DNA from: Lathyrus oleraceus
Taxonomy: Eukaryota; Streptophyta; Magnoliopsida; Fabales; Fabaceae
Direction: 5' to 3'
Assembly (NCBI RefSeq): GCF_024323335.1
Contig: NC_066581.1
Coordinates: 293,270,536-293,334,535 of the forward strand
DNA length: 64,000 nt
The stretch's first letter is position 1. Each line of letters starts with the position of its first letter. A model generated the notes under the pieces. That model was not told where the DNA came from. It was given only the letters and a program-made list of their open reading frames with translations, and did not search any database. The translations under genes were made by a program, and so were the position numbers. This document shows, piece by piece, positions 38,885 to 52,394 of the stretch.

Positions 38885-40167
38885 TTTAACACCCCGAATT
38901 TAATAAATTTATTTGATTGATATTTTATTTATTTTTATTTAATTATCTGGGTGATTAAAATGCTTTATATGCTTTGTGTGAATTATGTGATATTTTGTTG
39001 GATTTTATTGAGAGTTAGTAGATTTTATTTAATTAAATATAATAAAATAAGAGAAATAGTGAATTATGGGGTGGAATTCAAATTTTAGTGAAATTAGTGT
39101 GGTAATGAGTAAGAGCTCCTAAGTTGAGGGGAAATTGAGAATTATCAAAATATAATTAGGTCATCTGTATAGATAATATAAGAGATTGGAATTTCTATCT
39201 GATACGTAAAATTTGAGAAAAGTGAAAAAAGAGAAAACTAACTAGGAACCCTAAAGAGAGCTCTAGGAATGGGAAAACATAACCAAAGTTGGAAACTTGC
39301 TGCTGGAAATTAAGGTAGGGGGATTGCTTGAGTATAACCAAAGTTGATGTTGAGAGATGTAGTTTGGAGTGAGAATTACTGTGATCACATTATGTGTTGT
39401 CGTTTATGGTTAGAAGTGGAATCGTAAGTGTTATTGCATTTTTTTATATGTCAAGTATCATATGTGTTAGTGATTGAGATGTGGACTTCGGTCTTGAGAT
39501 AAGTTGTTGATTCAGAAGTAGGAGTCAGTGTCGAGTGACTGATTCAGAAGTGGGGATCAGTGACGAGTGGGGTTCAGAAGTGGGGACCTGGTTCGAATAG
39601 GAACCCTTGTTGAGCGGACCAGATCAGTAAACTACCTATGATGTCCAAATTGGTACCACATACACTGAGTCGAGTAGTACATCACATTGCATACATAAAG
39701 GCATTGTGAGTTGGTTGGTGTATTAGATGAATTGGGTGTTTGATGATCGTGTTATTCGATGTTACCCTTGCATTCTCTTGCACCATTAATATATTTGAGC
39801 GTACTTTTACCCCTCATTTGTTTTATTTGTGGTGTTATATATGTTATGGTACATATACTCAAGAGGAGCAATAACTGTTATGAGTGGAAGATTTAGTTTA
39901 TGTTATTTAGTTTTTGGTTGCTCTGAACTGTAACACTAGGAAAGAGTTGTCATTAATTTTTTGGGTTGATGTTTTGGATTTGTTTAAATTCAACTAAGTA
40001 CTTTATTTTAAAGAGATAAATTAAAGTATGATTTATGTTGGATTCCACTGTCGCTTTTTTAGTTTTAAATTGAATGAGTATGCATGTTGAGAATATGTAG
40101 CACCTTAATTAAGAATAATATTGTTTATATTTTTAAATAAATGAGTTGGGGTTTTTAGAGTGTTACA
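38885..40167 (+). repeat. Right LTR of the old Tekay-type element, with internal deletion
   Basis: 1283 bp. It aligns to the left LTR but jumps from the part matching 29188 to the part matching about 29906, so about 715 bp are missing. It is preceded by a purine-rich AGGGGAGAG tract at about 38876. Confidence 0.85.
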
Positions 40168-42971
40168 TGAGACACTTCTGGTTGTTCTTTTTCTACCATA
40201 ATAGACTGAGGTCCAGTTGGGCTTTGAGTTTCTTGGGTTCGTCCAACATTTGGATTTTCTTGTGTGTGACATCATTTAGATCCCCTTGTGGTTGGTCAAC
40301 ATGATCTGGGTTTTCTGGTGTCATAACACTTTTTTTCTGGACCACTTGATTGATGACCAGGGTTAGAATCCCCAGAATCAGTTGAATGATGTTAAGATTT
40401 TTGGCTGTTTGGGCCATCAGATGGTTGTTCAAGATGTTGGTCTTCACCTTCTTCGTTGGATGGTTCAACTGTGTTTTATTTGACTATATTGTTAGTCGTT
40501 GGTTGTTATGATGATGAGTATAGAAGAGCTTCATTATTTGTTAAAGGTAAGTGATATAGATAGGTCGTTCCTATGAAGAAGAGAAAAGTCGAATCAGATT
40601 ACGAGATTTATGATATGGAGGTCGGAAAGGAGATGTAAGAGAAACTCAAAATACCTCGGTTACCTTAAAGTTATGGCTTGAGTTTATACTCTGAGTTTTA
40701 ATTAGGAGGAGTTTGCTTTGCTCGCTCTATCTTCTTTCGAGTCAATTGGGGTCTTTATTCTTCTTCGACTTCGTCGTCAATGGTAACAATAGGTTTTGCC
40801 CTTGATTTTTTGGGTTGGCCAGCCTCAAGGGCTTGGTCCCTTGATTTATTTTTCTTCTTGGCATGTCGAGTTCGTGAAGCCTCAATAGTAGCCTTCTTCT
40901 TCTTGGAATCTTGAAAGTTTGAGGCTGCAAGTTTTGCTATGATGGTGGTCTCATATTTAGGAGGTATGGGTCGAGTGGAAACTAAACTTTCATCACTCCC
41001 ATCAGAGGACTCGACTTCTTTATTCTCTTCTAGAATTCTTTGTTCAGACTAAGCCATGCATAATTGTTAGTATTATAAACAATGAAGGTACACAAATAAA
41101 AAAGAGTCAAAAGGTGGTTCAAACTTGTGTTTTTTCGCTATCAGGAACTCCAGTTGCTTTGTCCCTCTTGGCTTTCTTTTTTCTTGGGGTGGCAGTAGTG
41201 GAATCACTCCCTCTTTTTCGACTCTGAAAGATAAAACAAAGATGAATAAGAGATAAAGAAAGTCCTATTGACAAAAGAAAGGATAAATGCCTAGAAAGTT
41301 TACCTGTTTAGTTTCCTTTGGTTGGTCAGACATCTCACCATCATCGACTATTTCTATATGCTTCTTCTTTGACTCTTTGGAAGCGAGAGATACAATTGCA
41401 ATAGTTTGACACAAGTAAGTGAACTGAAACATAAGAAAAAATTAAGAGGTTCCTAAGAGTCTTGTATTTCACCTGGCAAACTGGTGGACAAGATTTGAAC
41501 ATGTTTAATATTGACATGGAGATGACCTCTATAATTGTCCATGTTACACTTAGTCGAAACTAATTTTTAACGAAGTTTTTTCAGTTCATTATTTAAAGCT
41601 GACAAAGATCCACAGGTAAACCAGTCTGGAAATAACGGACGAAAATCCAAGCCAAATTCACAGGTTGGTTGGTAACCAACATCTCCCAGGCCATATTTTC
41701 CTGTCGAAACTATGGTTGACAGAACAATGGTTTGAGGAAAGTTGTCTAAATGTAGAGAGCCTCAAAATGATGTTTAGAGGAAATGGTTGGAAATTTCCTT
41801 CTGAACCAATTTGTCCCATGACTTCGACGAATAAAATGGGTCATGGAGGAAATAAATATAGCACAGTTTGCGTACATAAAGAAATATTGTTTGAAGGCTT
41901 CTCTAGTCAAAAGGTCTGTATCTTCAGGGGTAAGCAAAACAAGCCTAGTACCTTCAACTCGTTTGTCTTCGACCTGTTTTGTTAAGCCAGACAAGATGAT
42001 GACCTTCAGCGTGGGCTCAAAAGTGGCATTGAGCCAAAGTTATAGAAGCCACATAATATTAGACATTAAGAGTTTTTGGTTGGAGTTGGTTATGGACTTC
42101 AGGTCAGCAGAAGTAAGCCTTAGAGATTCATAAAGAGAACCTAAAATCAACTTGTTGAGGCAGATATTTCACCTCTCATGAATTTGAGTTGTCAAAGGTA
42201 TGGACTTTTTGGCTATCTGCAGAGAACCATATCAAAATATTAAATGAGATAGCCAAAGTAAGGAAGGCGATATGCTTATAATCAGAGACTTCCTCATGGT
42301 GGTCTTTATGTTGGTCCTCAATATAATTACTAAAGCCTGGATGGGTCAAAGAGAAGTTGGGTTTGGTTTGGTTTTTTAGAGAGGGGTCGAAGGTATCCCA
42401 AGTCAGTCGAAGACCAGTGACAACACCCACGTCGAAGAGGGTGGGAGTCATCATTCCACGACAAAGATGGAATGTATTAGTCGAGCCTTCCCAAAAGAAA
42501 AATGTTGAAATAAGCATATTGGGGTTGTATTTGGGGTCAGTCCTAGACAATTCAATCAATTCACATATGCCTTGGTATTTCCAAAATCGTTCTTTCTTAT
42601 TTTCTACTTTGTTTAGCCAATTGATGTAAGCATCGTATTTGGTGGTACGAGCAGAACGGAAGACACGTTGGAGTGAACTCATAAAACCTAACTCATAGAT
42701 CGTGTCTTCAAACACACGGGGCTTGCAACAATGATAACAAGGGAAAAACTTCTTTAACTTGTCAGATTTTGTAGAGATTATGTGAAATTAGCCCAAAAAT
42801 GAATGAACAATACCCGAAATAGAGAAAATGATCAATGCCTGAGAAGTACATATCATGGATTTTTCTCTCCATTGGTGGTTCAGGGATGTAGGCGTGACCA
42901 TCAGGGTGAGTCGGAGCAATAACATCATCAGCATAAGGCATTAGAAGTTATTTCTAGGAGGAAGTCATTGT
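40168..42971 (-). pseudogene. 5' and middle part of a plant mobile domain (PMD) gene
   Basis: PMD (aminotransferase-like, plant mobile domain) proteins occur both as MAIN-type host proteins and as transposon cargo; that is family knowledge. Exon 1 lies near 42941-42814 with PYADDVIAPTHPDGHAYIPE and PPMERKIHDMYFSGIDHFLY. Two stops occur between an upstream ATG (42971) and this block. Exon 2 (about 42757-42180) has ELGFMSSLQRVFRSARTTKY, WKYQGICELIELSRTDPKYN and TPTLFDVGVVTGL, the core of the domain. Sequence to about 41600 continues with LILGSLYESLRLTSADLKSI, a stop where LLQLW is expected, then KQYFFMYANCAIFISSMTHF and another stop. Lysine-rich and Ser/Thr-rich tail exons follow to 40168. Exon limits are approximate. 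The gene is broken by stops and by the element at 28760-40167. Confidence 0.72.
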
Positions 42972-44299
42972 TTATTCTGAGATTTGAGTTTGAAGAAGGA
43001 AAGATAAAGATCGTAAGAGATGTGAGTTCTTAGGATTTTAAGCAGAAGAAGTAGTGAAAGTAAAAGAGAAGAAAGAAATGTGCATATATAGTCGTGGATA
43101 AAATTTTAATTTCCCTATAGAAATTTTGACAAGTGGCATTTTTAATTTTGACAGTTGGCGTTTTAATTTTTGGGATAAAATTAAATTAAATCATTTTCTT
43201 TTAATGTGAGTTAATCTGGTGGTCCACGATGACCTAGGAAATCAGACATCATAATGGATGAGTGCACACACGTTCATTAACTTGATGATTTGATAAAGTG
43301 GTTCTGATGACGAAGACGTATGTAGACTATTGGGAACAGTGTCGAGATGTTACTAAAAACGTCACCTTTCTTCCATCTTATGAATATGATCAAAAGTGAC
43401 ATTTTTGAGAGGCATTTGTTAACTTGTGATTTTCGACACTGCACTGAAACTACTAAACTTGATTTGGAAAAGTCTCAGGAACATATCCATAAAATTATGA
43501 TCACTATCTCTTCAAAACATGTCCAGAATCTCGAAAAGATTGACATTGAGTTAACATTTCGACACGAAGGTGTGATGTAAAGGTGGTGAACTCGATATGG
43601 TTTTCAAGTGTTTTGGAACTTAGTATGTTTTGAGCTCAAAAACTAGGCGATCTAGAGACATGTCAACACCACTACGGAGTTCAACAGAGAAACCCCTCGA
43701 CAAGGATGAATAAAGATTATGAAGACAATTTTAACAATAAGAGCATTTCAAAGAAAGATCAAAGACCAACGTGTGGAAACAAAGTAGAAGAGAGAAGACC
43801 ATGTAATGGTATACGTGTCAAGTGCCGAAAAGAAGACCGTTATCGACAATTATGAAAATATAGTATATAAATATATTTCATAGGTTTGTAGATTTTTCCA
43901 TTATTCCTATAGAACTCTAGTATCCAAGTTTCTTCTCAGAAGTTTCTTCTCAGAAGAAGAAAAAAAGAGTAATTATGTAATCAAATTATTTTTGTTTAAG
44001 TTCCTTTTATTATTTTTTTATTTATTTCAAATTCACATCAATATTCAAAGCACAGATATATTTTTTCAAATCTTTTTGTATAAATATATTCTATATTTTT
44101 TCGAGTTGATTTAAAAAAAAATGATAAACACCTATCCACTTAATTTCCTAGTCAACTATTTTAGTAGATTTTCCAATAAATTAATCTCCATTCCATGATA
44201 AAAACGAATTCTGAGTTACTTAGACTTACCCGTGAAATTTTCCCTCCTTCAAACTTGCGAGGGATTAGTCTTGAAAGATTTGTTTAGGGAGGGGATTTT
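42972..44299. other. Upstream flank of the PMD pseudogene; no gene seen
   Basis: AT-rich. The minus-strand TATATATGCACA at about 43081-43092 could be the old PMD TATA box. At 43860-43880 TATAGTATATAAATATATT resembles a promoter of unknown element. A small direct repeat of GTTTCTTCTCAGAA lies at about 43928-43955. No coding sequence was recognised. Confidence 0.4.
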
Positions 44300-44370
44300 A
44301 CCAGTGGCAAAAGTACTTTTTAGTGCGATATGCTACACCCCTTTGATAATGGGAGACGTTTCTTGTAGTG
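44240..44370 (-). mobile_element. CACTA-like terminus
   Basis: The plus strand ends ...GGGAGACGTTTCTTGTAGTG at 44370; the reverse complement starts CACTACAAGAAACGTCTCCC, the usual start of plant CACTA elements. A 3-bp duplication TAC would follow (44371-44373). I could not find the opposite end with certainty, so the extent is unknown; the PMD pseudogene lies on the inner side of this terminus. Confidence 0.5.
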
Positions 44371-44373
44371 TAC

Positions 44374-44829
44374 ACAAAATCGACTAAACCACTTTTCTCC
44401 GACCATCATCAAAAAGCTTATTGCAATCAAATGAAAAAAAAGGGGACTAATAATGGAAATATATTCTCATATTGGATCATCGCATTCCTAAACCTATCCC
44501 ACCACAAAAGTTGAATTGAAATAGGTGCAAAAATTCAACTGATATTTTCTCCAACCATCACCACAAAAATTTGACTAGCAAGCACACATTAGACTTTTTT
44601 TGGGAAAATTAGTTACAATACAACTAAGACAAATGCATTTATAACCTGCCTAAACCTAATAGATAGACATTAAACATGTGTACAAAATTAGGACTTCGTC
44701 CAAGTAGGCCAGTTTGTGTACATATCTTTCATTACCAAAAAAAAGTCCTAAAAAAAGATGCTATTGTTAATCATTCCCTATTGTCTATCTTACTACTACT
44801 ACTACTACTATTCAGCTATAATTAATTTA
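44374..44829. other. Downstream flank of the VIT-family gene, probable 3' UTR and intergenic sequence
   Basis: AT-rich, no coding sequence. A short (ACT)n run lies at about 44793-44810, just after the gene's stop in gene sense. Confidence 0.5.
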
Positions 44830-45762
44830 TCAACCTTCTAGTCCTGCAACATGCTTTAACAACCACCCTACTAAATAAGCTGCAGCTCCTGCTATGACAC
44901 CACTCAAAAGAGTAACCGCTGTGGTCAACATCATGTTTTGACCTGCAATTCTTGCCCTAGCCACACCAAGAAGAGCAAGGCCAAGTGATGAAACAAGACA
45001 AGCACTAACAAACTTAACTGAATCGCTATCTGTAAATGGTATAAGGATGATGAAAGATAGCAGAGGTATTGAGCCAAAAACCATGAAGGATGCAAAGGTT
45101 ATCAAGCCATTCTTCCATGGCTTCTTTTCTTGATCTGCCGGTAGCATTCCTTTGTCAGCTGCCATTCTTTGGTCCACTAGTATGTCATTGTATTTTGTAA
45201 ATATGTTCACAACCTTGCACCAAAGTAAATCATTATGTTTAGAACTTATAAACAGACAATTGACTTATTCGAGTTTATCTATCTTCTACACGTACCGCAG
45301 CTGCGTCGTTGTAATCCATCCCAAGAGATTGATAGTGTCTAACTAAACCTCTTTGTTCATTTTCTCTACCATTAAAAACATCCCATTCTGTGACTCTCCT
45401 TTCCTCAATGGTGACATCCCGCTCGGAGCTAGCGGAGACTATGTCTCCAAAGCCCATTGATATTGCATCTGCTACTAAGTTTGCAAACCCAAGAACCAAC
45501 ACATTCCCTATGTTCACATATAGAACACAAGTTAAATTGAAATTAGAATGTGATGATCTTTCAAGAAAAAGAGAATATGTATATATATGCAAGTACCAGA
45601 GGAACTAGTGGTAGCTGAAATGGAGGAAATGAGAGAAAAGCATGTGATAATGGCATCAAGGCCTCCATAAACTATGCTCTTTACATATTCACCTCTCCAA
45701 GGTTCTTTTGGTCTTTCACTATTAAGGAGCCCTGTGGTGTTGTTGTCACCTCTCTCCTCCAT
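44830..45762 (-). CDS. VIT/CCC1-family metal transporter, MEB-like (membrane protein of ER body-like)
   Basis: Three exons on the minus strand: 45762-45597, 45507-45296 and 45213-44830, total 762 bases including stop, 253 residues. All junctions have GT donors and AG acceptors and keep the frame. The start is the ATG of MEERGDNNTTGLL; the few codons upstream in frame have no ATG. The protein has about five hydrophobic segments (near 29-50, 56-78, 164-186, 192-212, 223-246). The first carries GGLDAIIT with an Asp (36) and the second DAISMGFGD with a Met (73); both positions are conserved in VIT transporters, where they line the metal path. The acidic, charged stretch 83-160 is the cytosolic metal-binding-type loop. 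Family knowledge: VIT1 moves Fe/Mn into vacuoles and Arabidopsis MEB1/MEB2 sit in ER bodies. The MEB-like label is from the EPWRGEYVKSIVYGG start; the metal and compartment here are inferred. It looks intact. Confidence 0.88.
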
Positions 45763-47797
<2,035 letters not shown>

Positions 47798-47806
47798 TAA
47801 CTTATC

Positions 47807-49514
47807 GATTTTTTTAAAAAAATAAACAGTTTTATCAAAAAAAATCGAAAATAACCAATAATTCAAAAAAATACCAAAATAACCAGTTTTACAAGAGGGT
47901 GCGTCAGATGAATTGACGCACCCCCAAAGCATGAGGAGGAGGCGCCAATAGCATTGGCGCATGCAATGGGCTCCTCATGAGGAGGCGCCAATGCTATTGG
48001 CGCATGCATTGGCCCTCATGAGGAGACGCCAATGCTCCTAGCGCCTAAGTGTAATGAATGGTGTATGTGTCAATTCATCTGACGCATACACCCCTTGTAT
48101 TTATTTTTAATTTTTTTTTAAATTTCAATTTTGTTTATTTAATAAATGAAAAATAGTAATAGAAAAAAAATTATTGATGTTGTAATAATTGGTTACATTT
48201 GACTGACAACAAACTAATGACCGGTCCGATTATAACGTCCCCCTGTTCCACATCCAGGTGTGTTAGTTTGTCTCCGAGGTCTCCCACGATTTTCTTGAGG
48301 TGTTTGAGGTCTTTGTGTGCTTATCTGATCGAGCGATGGCTGGTGGGATGGTCCGGCGGAAGTTCCAGCGGTATTTGACAGATTTGTCATCATTTGTTCT
48401 GAATAGGGCTCTTGCCAATGGGGCTTCCGTAATGGAGTTCAGTGCCCATGTCATCGTAGTTAAGTCGTTGGGGTTGGATGGATTATGGACGGTATAGTTG
48501 CCCAAATTTGGCCATTGAGTCATTTTGGAAACGGAGAAATGGTTCCTGGGGCGTACTATAGTTAAACAATGGTTGGGTGTTATGTTAATGGGATGTTTGG
48601 ATGGTCATTGGTGGGGGGTTATGATGAAGTGACCCATATGAATCATTTGGGCTATAAACGGTTGTGGTTGCGGGGTTTGATTCTTGGTATTGTGTTTGGG
48701 TGAGTGGTATGAATGGATTGCGACGTTGGATGGTTGGTTGTTGGGTGGATGACATGAACGGGTTGCGAGGTTGGGTGTTTGGTTGTTGTGTGTATGTGGT
48801 AGGTTGATGTTGTATGGTTGGTTGTTGAATGGATGGCATGAATGGTGCCCATATCCTCCGTTTTGGTTGAACGTGGACACAAGCCATTGTATTCTTCTAA
48901 TCCTTTCACCCTCTCCAATTTCTCCCTCTAACCGACTGTACAACGTCCGATTAAGACGTTCAAACATATCTGTGTTCCAAAGTCGAATCTGTACTGGAGC
49001 CGCAACGGTGGAAAATATTACATCAGCATTTCATTTCTGAATGTGTGTAGACATTGTTAAAACAGAGAAACTTGAAAGTGATGGTGGTGGAACTAGAGAA
49101 ATTATGGTATTAGGAGATGATTTCGAGTGAAATATATTGGATCCAATGCGTGATATTTATGGAGACTGAACATAAAATGTACATGACATGCAGGCGCCAG
49201 AGGGATTGACGTCCACATGACAGGACATGCAAGCGCCAGAGGGATTGATGCCCACACTGCAAATTGCACTTAGGCGCCATGAGCATTGGTGCCTCCTCAT
49301 GAGGGCTAATGCATGCGCTAATAGCATTGGCGCCTCCTCATGAGGAGCCCAATGCATGCGCCAATGCTATTGGCGCCTCCTCTTCATGCTTTGGGGGTGC
49401 GTCAATTCATTTGACGCACCCTCTTATAAAACTGGTTATTTTGATTTTTTTTTAATTATTGATTATTTTCGATTTATTTTTTAAAAAAACTAATTATTTT
49501 TAAAAAAAAAAATC
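47807..49514. mobile_element. Non-autonomous Mutator-like element (MULE), 1708 bp
   Basis: Flanked by 9-bp duplications TAACTTATC (47798-47806) and TAACGTATC (49515-49523), one mismatch. The ends start GATTTTTTT and form inverted repeats of about 250 bp. Inside the inverted repeats are several short hairpins: GTGCGTCA..TGACGCAC, GGCGCCAAT..ATTGGCGC and copies with CATGAGGAGGCGCC. No transposase domain is present, only a minus-strand ORF remnant (48214-49054). Confidence 0.88.
48214..49054 (-). pseudogene. MULE-borne ORF of unknown function
   Basis: Starts MSTHIQK, then a TGA in frame, then NADVIFSTVAAPVQIRLWNT and a stretch with MFERLNRTLYSRLEGEIGEG and IRRIQWLVSTFN. After this comes a repetitive Asn/Gln/Pro/Thr-rich part and, after frame changes, an Arg/Gly-rich end GCGTGGRYNRTGH at a TAG (48214-48216). 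I do not recognise the family. The conserved block has a relative in the ORF at 61695-62045, which also lies next to a hairpin-rich inverted-repeat end, so the ORF probably belongs to this MULE group. Not intact. Confidence 0.55.
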
Positions 49515-49523
49515 TAACGTATC

Positions 49524-50342
49524 ACTACGATTGCTAATAAAAACTATGATAAAATGTCAGTACTAATCGCAACTAATTGTGATGATAAATATTTTAATTT
49601 TGATACAATTGTAAGAGTATATAACAATTGTAAGAGTATATAGACAAATCCACGAAAAAAATTGTTGATGTTAAAATTCAAAACATATAACCTTTTATCT
49701 ATATCATCAGAGTTTTTATTATAAATCATGACGTCCATTTAATAAAAAGTATAATATTTTATCTATATCATCAAAGTTGTTATTATAAATTGTGACGAAA
49801 TATCCATTGCGTTAACATTGCTTATTACAATTATTTTAAACTTTTGTAATTCGGTATTATCAAATATATATTTAGTAATAGTATATATTTAATAATATTA
49901 TTTATTATATTTTTTTTTCAGATCAGTTTTTAATTTTATTTGGTTTAGTTTTGATTACTCATTAAATCAACCTAACTAAGAGTTATTAAGAGGCCGACAT
50001 CTCGCACTATATACTTTTTCAGTTACACTAGCCACAAATCTAATCGTGACATTATTAATACTTTTTTTTGTTTTTTATGTTACTATTATTTTGTAATTTG
50101 TACACTTCTTGTGACCGACTTCTCTGTCATTTTCACGACTATTCTTTTGATTAGAATCCAAGGCTAACATTGTCACATTTATAACTAATCGAATTAATTT
50201 ATATCTAAACCATTTAATTTAAATTAATATATTTAACATCAAATCATTTCTTTTCTTTTTTCTTTAAACTAACAAAGAAAATATGAAAATTTAAAATAAT
50301 GACAGCAAAAAATAATAAAACTTGCATTAACAAACATTTAAG
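49524..50342. other. Intergenic, no gene seen
   Basis: AT-rich. The phrase ATAACAATTGTAAGAGTATAT is repeated in tandem at about 49606-49640. The end near 50340 is the probable 3' UTR of the UTR2-like gene. Confidence 0.5.
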
Positions 50343-52394
50343 CTAGACCAATGGCCTCCTTTCATCATCTTCTCTTACAGAATCATGGACTCCCCCCATC
50401 TCTTCATCATCACCAGTAGTTGGTTTTGAAGAATTGATTCTAGCAGAAGAATTTGAGGCTTTTTTGTTGATGGTTGGTTTGTTTTCAGGCAACATCTTCA
50501 ACGTGATTCCCATAGCTATGAGTATTAGTCCACTTCCATGTTGTTCTGTTAATGGTTTTGTAAATATCAAATATGACAGTAGCAATGTCACTGCCTTTCT
50601 TGCTGTTGTTATCTGTCATCATGAAATTCAATGAATTCAAATAAGGTTAATTCAATGGTATGGTGAATTAATAGCATTTATGATGCACAAGGTGCTTGTT
50701 TTTTCAAATATGTGACTTATTAATGTCATGTTCGGTACAAAGTGACAAATTGAGAAACTGAAATGAGGAAAAGGTTGTGATAGTAAATTACCATGGCTGT
50801 TGTGGCAGCACCAAAAAGGGCAATAAGGGATAGGACAGAAACTTGACCTATAAATGTGGCCATTGCTTCAAAGACTAAAACACCATACACATAAGGATGC
50901 TGCAAGGACAAGAAAAGTGTGATTCTATTGATAAGAAAAGGAGAATAATGTTGTAAGTGGTAAAAACAAGGAACTGTTTATTCCAAATTTACCTGTGAAC
51001 ATGAAGTCCATGCTTTGAATAATTCTCCGGTAAAAAGCATCGGTGGGATTAAGAAAGGTAATCCCACTACAGTTGAGCAGAACAGCATCTCCATCTGTGT
51101 TAACAACAACAAAAAATATAACAATTTTATATCCAGCTATAGTATACTACATGAATGTGTCAGGGTCAGGGTCGTGTCTGTGTCAGGTCGTGTGTCTGCG
51201 CTACATAGATGATTAGGAAGTTGATGGAAAAAAAATCACCTGTGTGGTATCAGGGTTCATAGTAAAGATAGCTTCTTGAAGATTTCCAAGAAAAGAATCC
51301 ATAACCAAAGCACCAGTTATCATAACAACACCAACAACACTGAAATTAGGTGATGTATGTGCATCTGCTAGTGTGAATAGGATCAATCCAACAACCAGGA
51401 GTATTGCAGATATGTATTCATGAATTGGATACTTCCTTCTCAGACCAGGAATAAAAGCACCCATTATCATCACTGGCAGAACCTATATACCATCAAAAAT
51501 TGTAACATTCAATCTTCACTTAGCTATATAACATGAATCACACAGTTTGAAGAACAAAAAGCATGTTAGAAGTGTCTAAAAAGTGGACAGTGTGATTTCA
51601 TGTGTTTCAAACATAACCGATTCAAAACAGTATCCTTCAAAATTTGGTAAAGTAAAGGTAGTTTTTTTCTTTTGTCTATTGTGCTTTTTTTTCAGTTACC
51701 TTTGTGGATTTGAACATGATCTGTGCAGGGTAATTAAGAAAAGCCAAAGAACCCTTTGTTAAACCATGTGAACCCATGAGCACAGCAGAAAGCTTCACAT
51801 ACGTTTTCCATGGGTTCACCATTTGCTTGCTTGTGAAACCTTGAAGGTAAATCAGAAACAGGTAAACGAATCCTTGAATAAATGTGAAGTACCAACCATA
51901 GCTGAAACAAGTAAAATCAAAATCACCCATTTCACTTTTAGTTTTTCCATTGACAGGTAAAAATAAGAAGAAGAAAAAAAACTAGTAACAAATAAAACAG
52001 TAATAATAACATGTTATGAAATTCACCTGAAATGGAGCCTGTTATACACATATTCCTGAAAATTAAGTAAAAAGGGGAAAAGAAAAATGGATGAAATTTA
52101 CCAAAATCAAACAAAAAAAATCAATTTAACCCCTTATAAACACGCATAGAAACAAAACAATATAAAAAGCATAAAAAAATCATTTTTTCTGCAACCCAAT
52201 TGCTGAAATTGTAATCAACAAAACCAGAAAAATTCAAGAACAGAGTGTATATATAAATATACCTCACAGATACCATTAACAAGATATCCAAAGAAGAACC
52301 CAGATGAACAAATGAGGAATTGTTGCCATCTGGGTTTATCAGAGAGTGAAATTCCAAACAACTTACGACCCTGTTCTTCTTTCTTCGTCACCAT
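50343..52394 (-). CDS. UTR2: UDP-galactose/UDP-glucose transporter, UTR2-like (SLC35B/nucleotide-sugar transporter family)
   Basis: Seven exons on the minus strand: 52394-52263, 52055-52027, 51901-51700, 51482-51240, 51094-50993, 50899-50792 and 50612-50343, total 1086 bases, 361 residues. All introns have GT..AG ends and frame is kept. Exon 2 is only 29 bp. The start [20 protein letters not shown] is the first ATG and fits the family. Characteristic blocks are [116 protein letters not shown] and [13 protein letters not shown]. It has about ten hydrophobic segments and a variable charged tail ending ERRPLV. The family carries UDP-sugars into the ER/Golgi lumen in exchange for UMP; the exact substrate is inferred from the UTR2-type name. 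The gene looks intact. Confidence 0.92.

Noticed and set aside
48263..48967. Asn/Gln/Pro/Thr-rich frames as prion-like or glycoprotein genes
   Set aside because: They are overlapping frames of the repeat part of a MULE ORF remnant with stops and frame changes.
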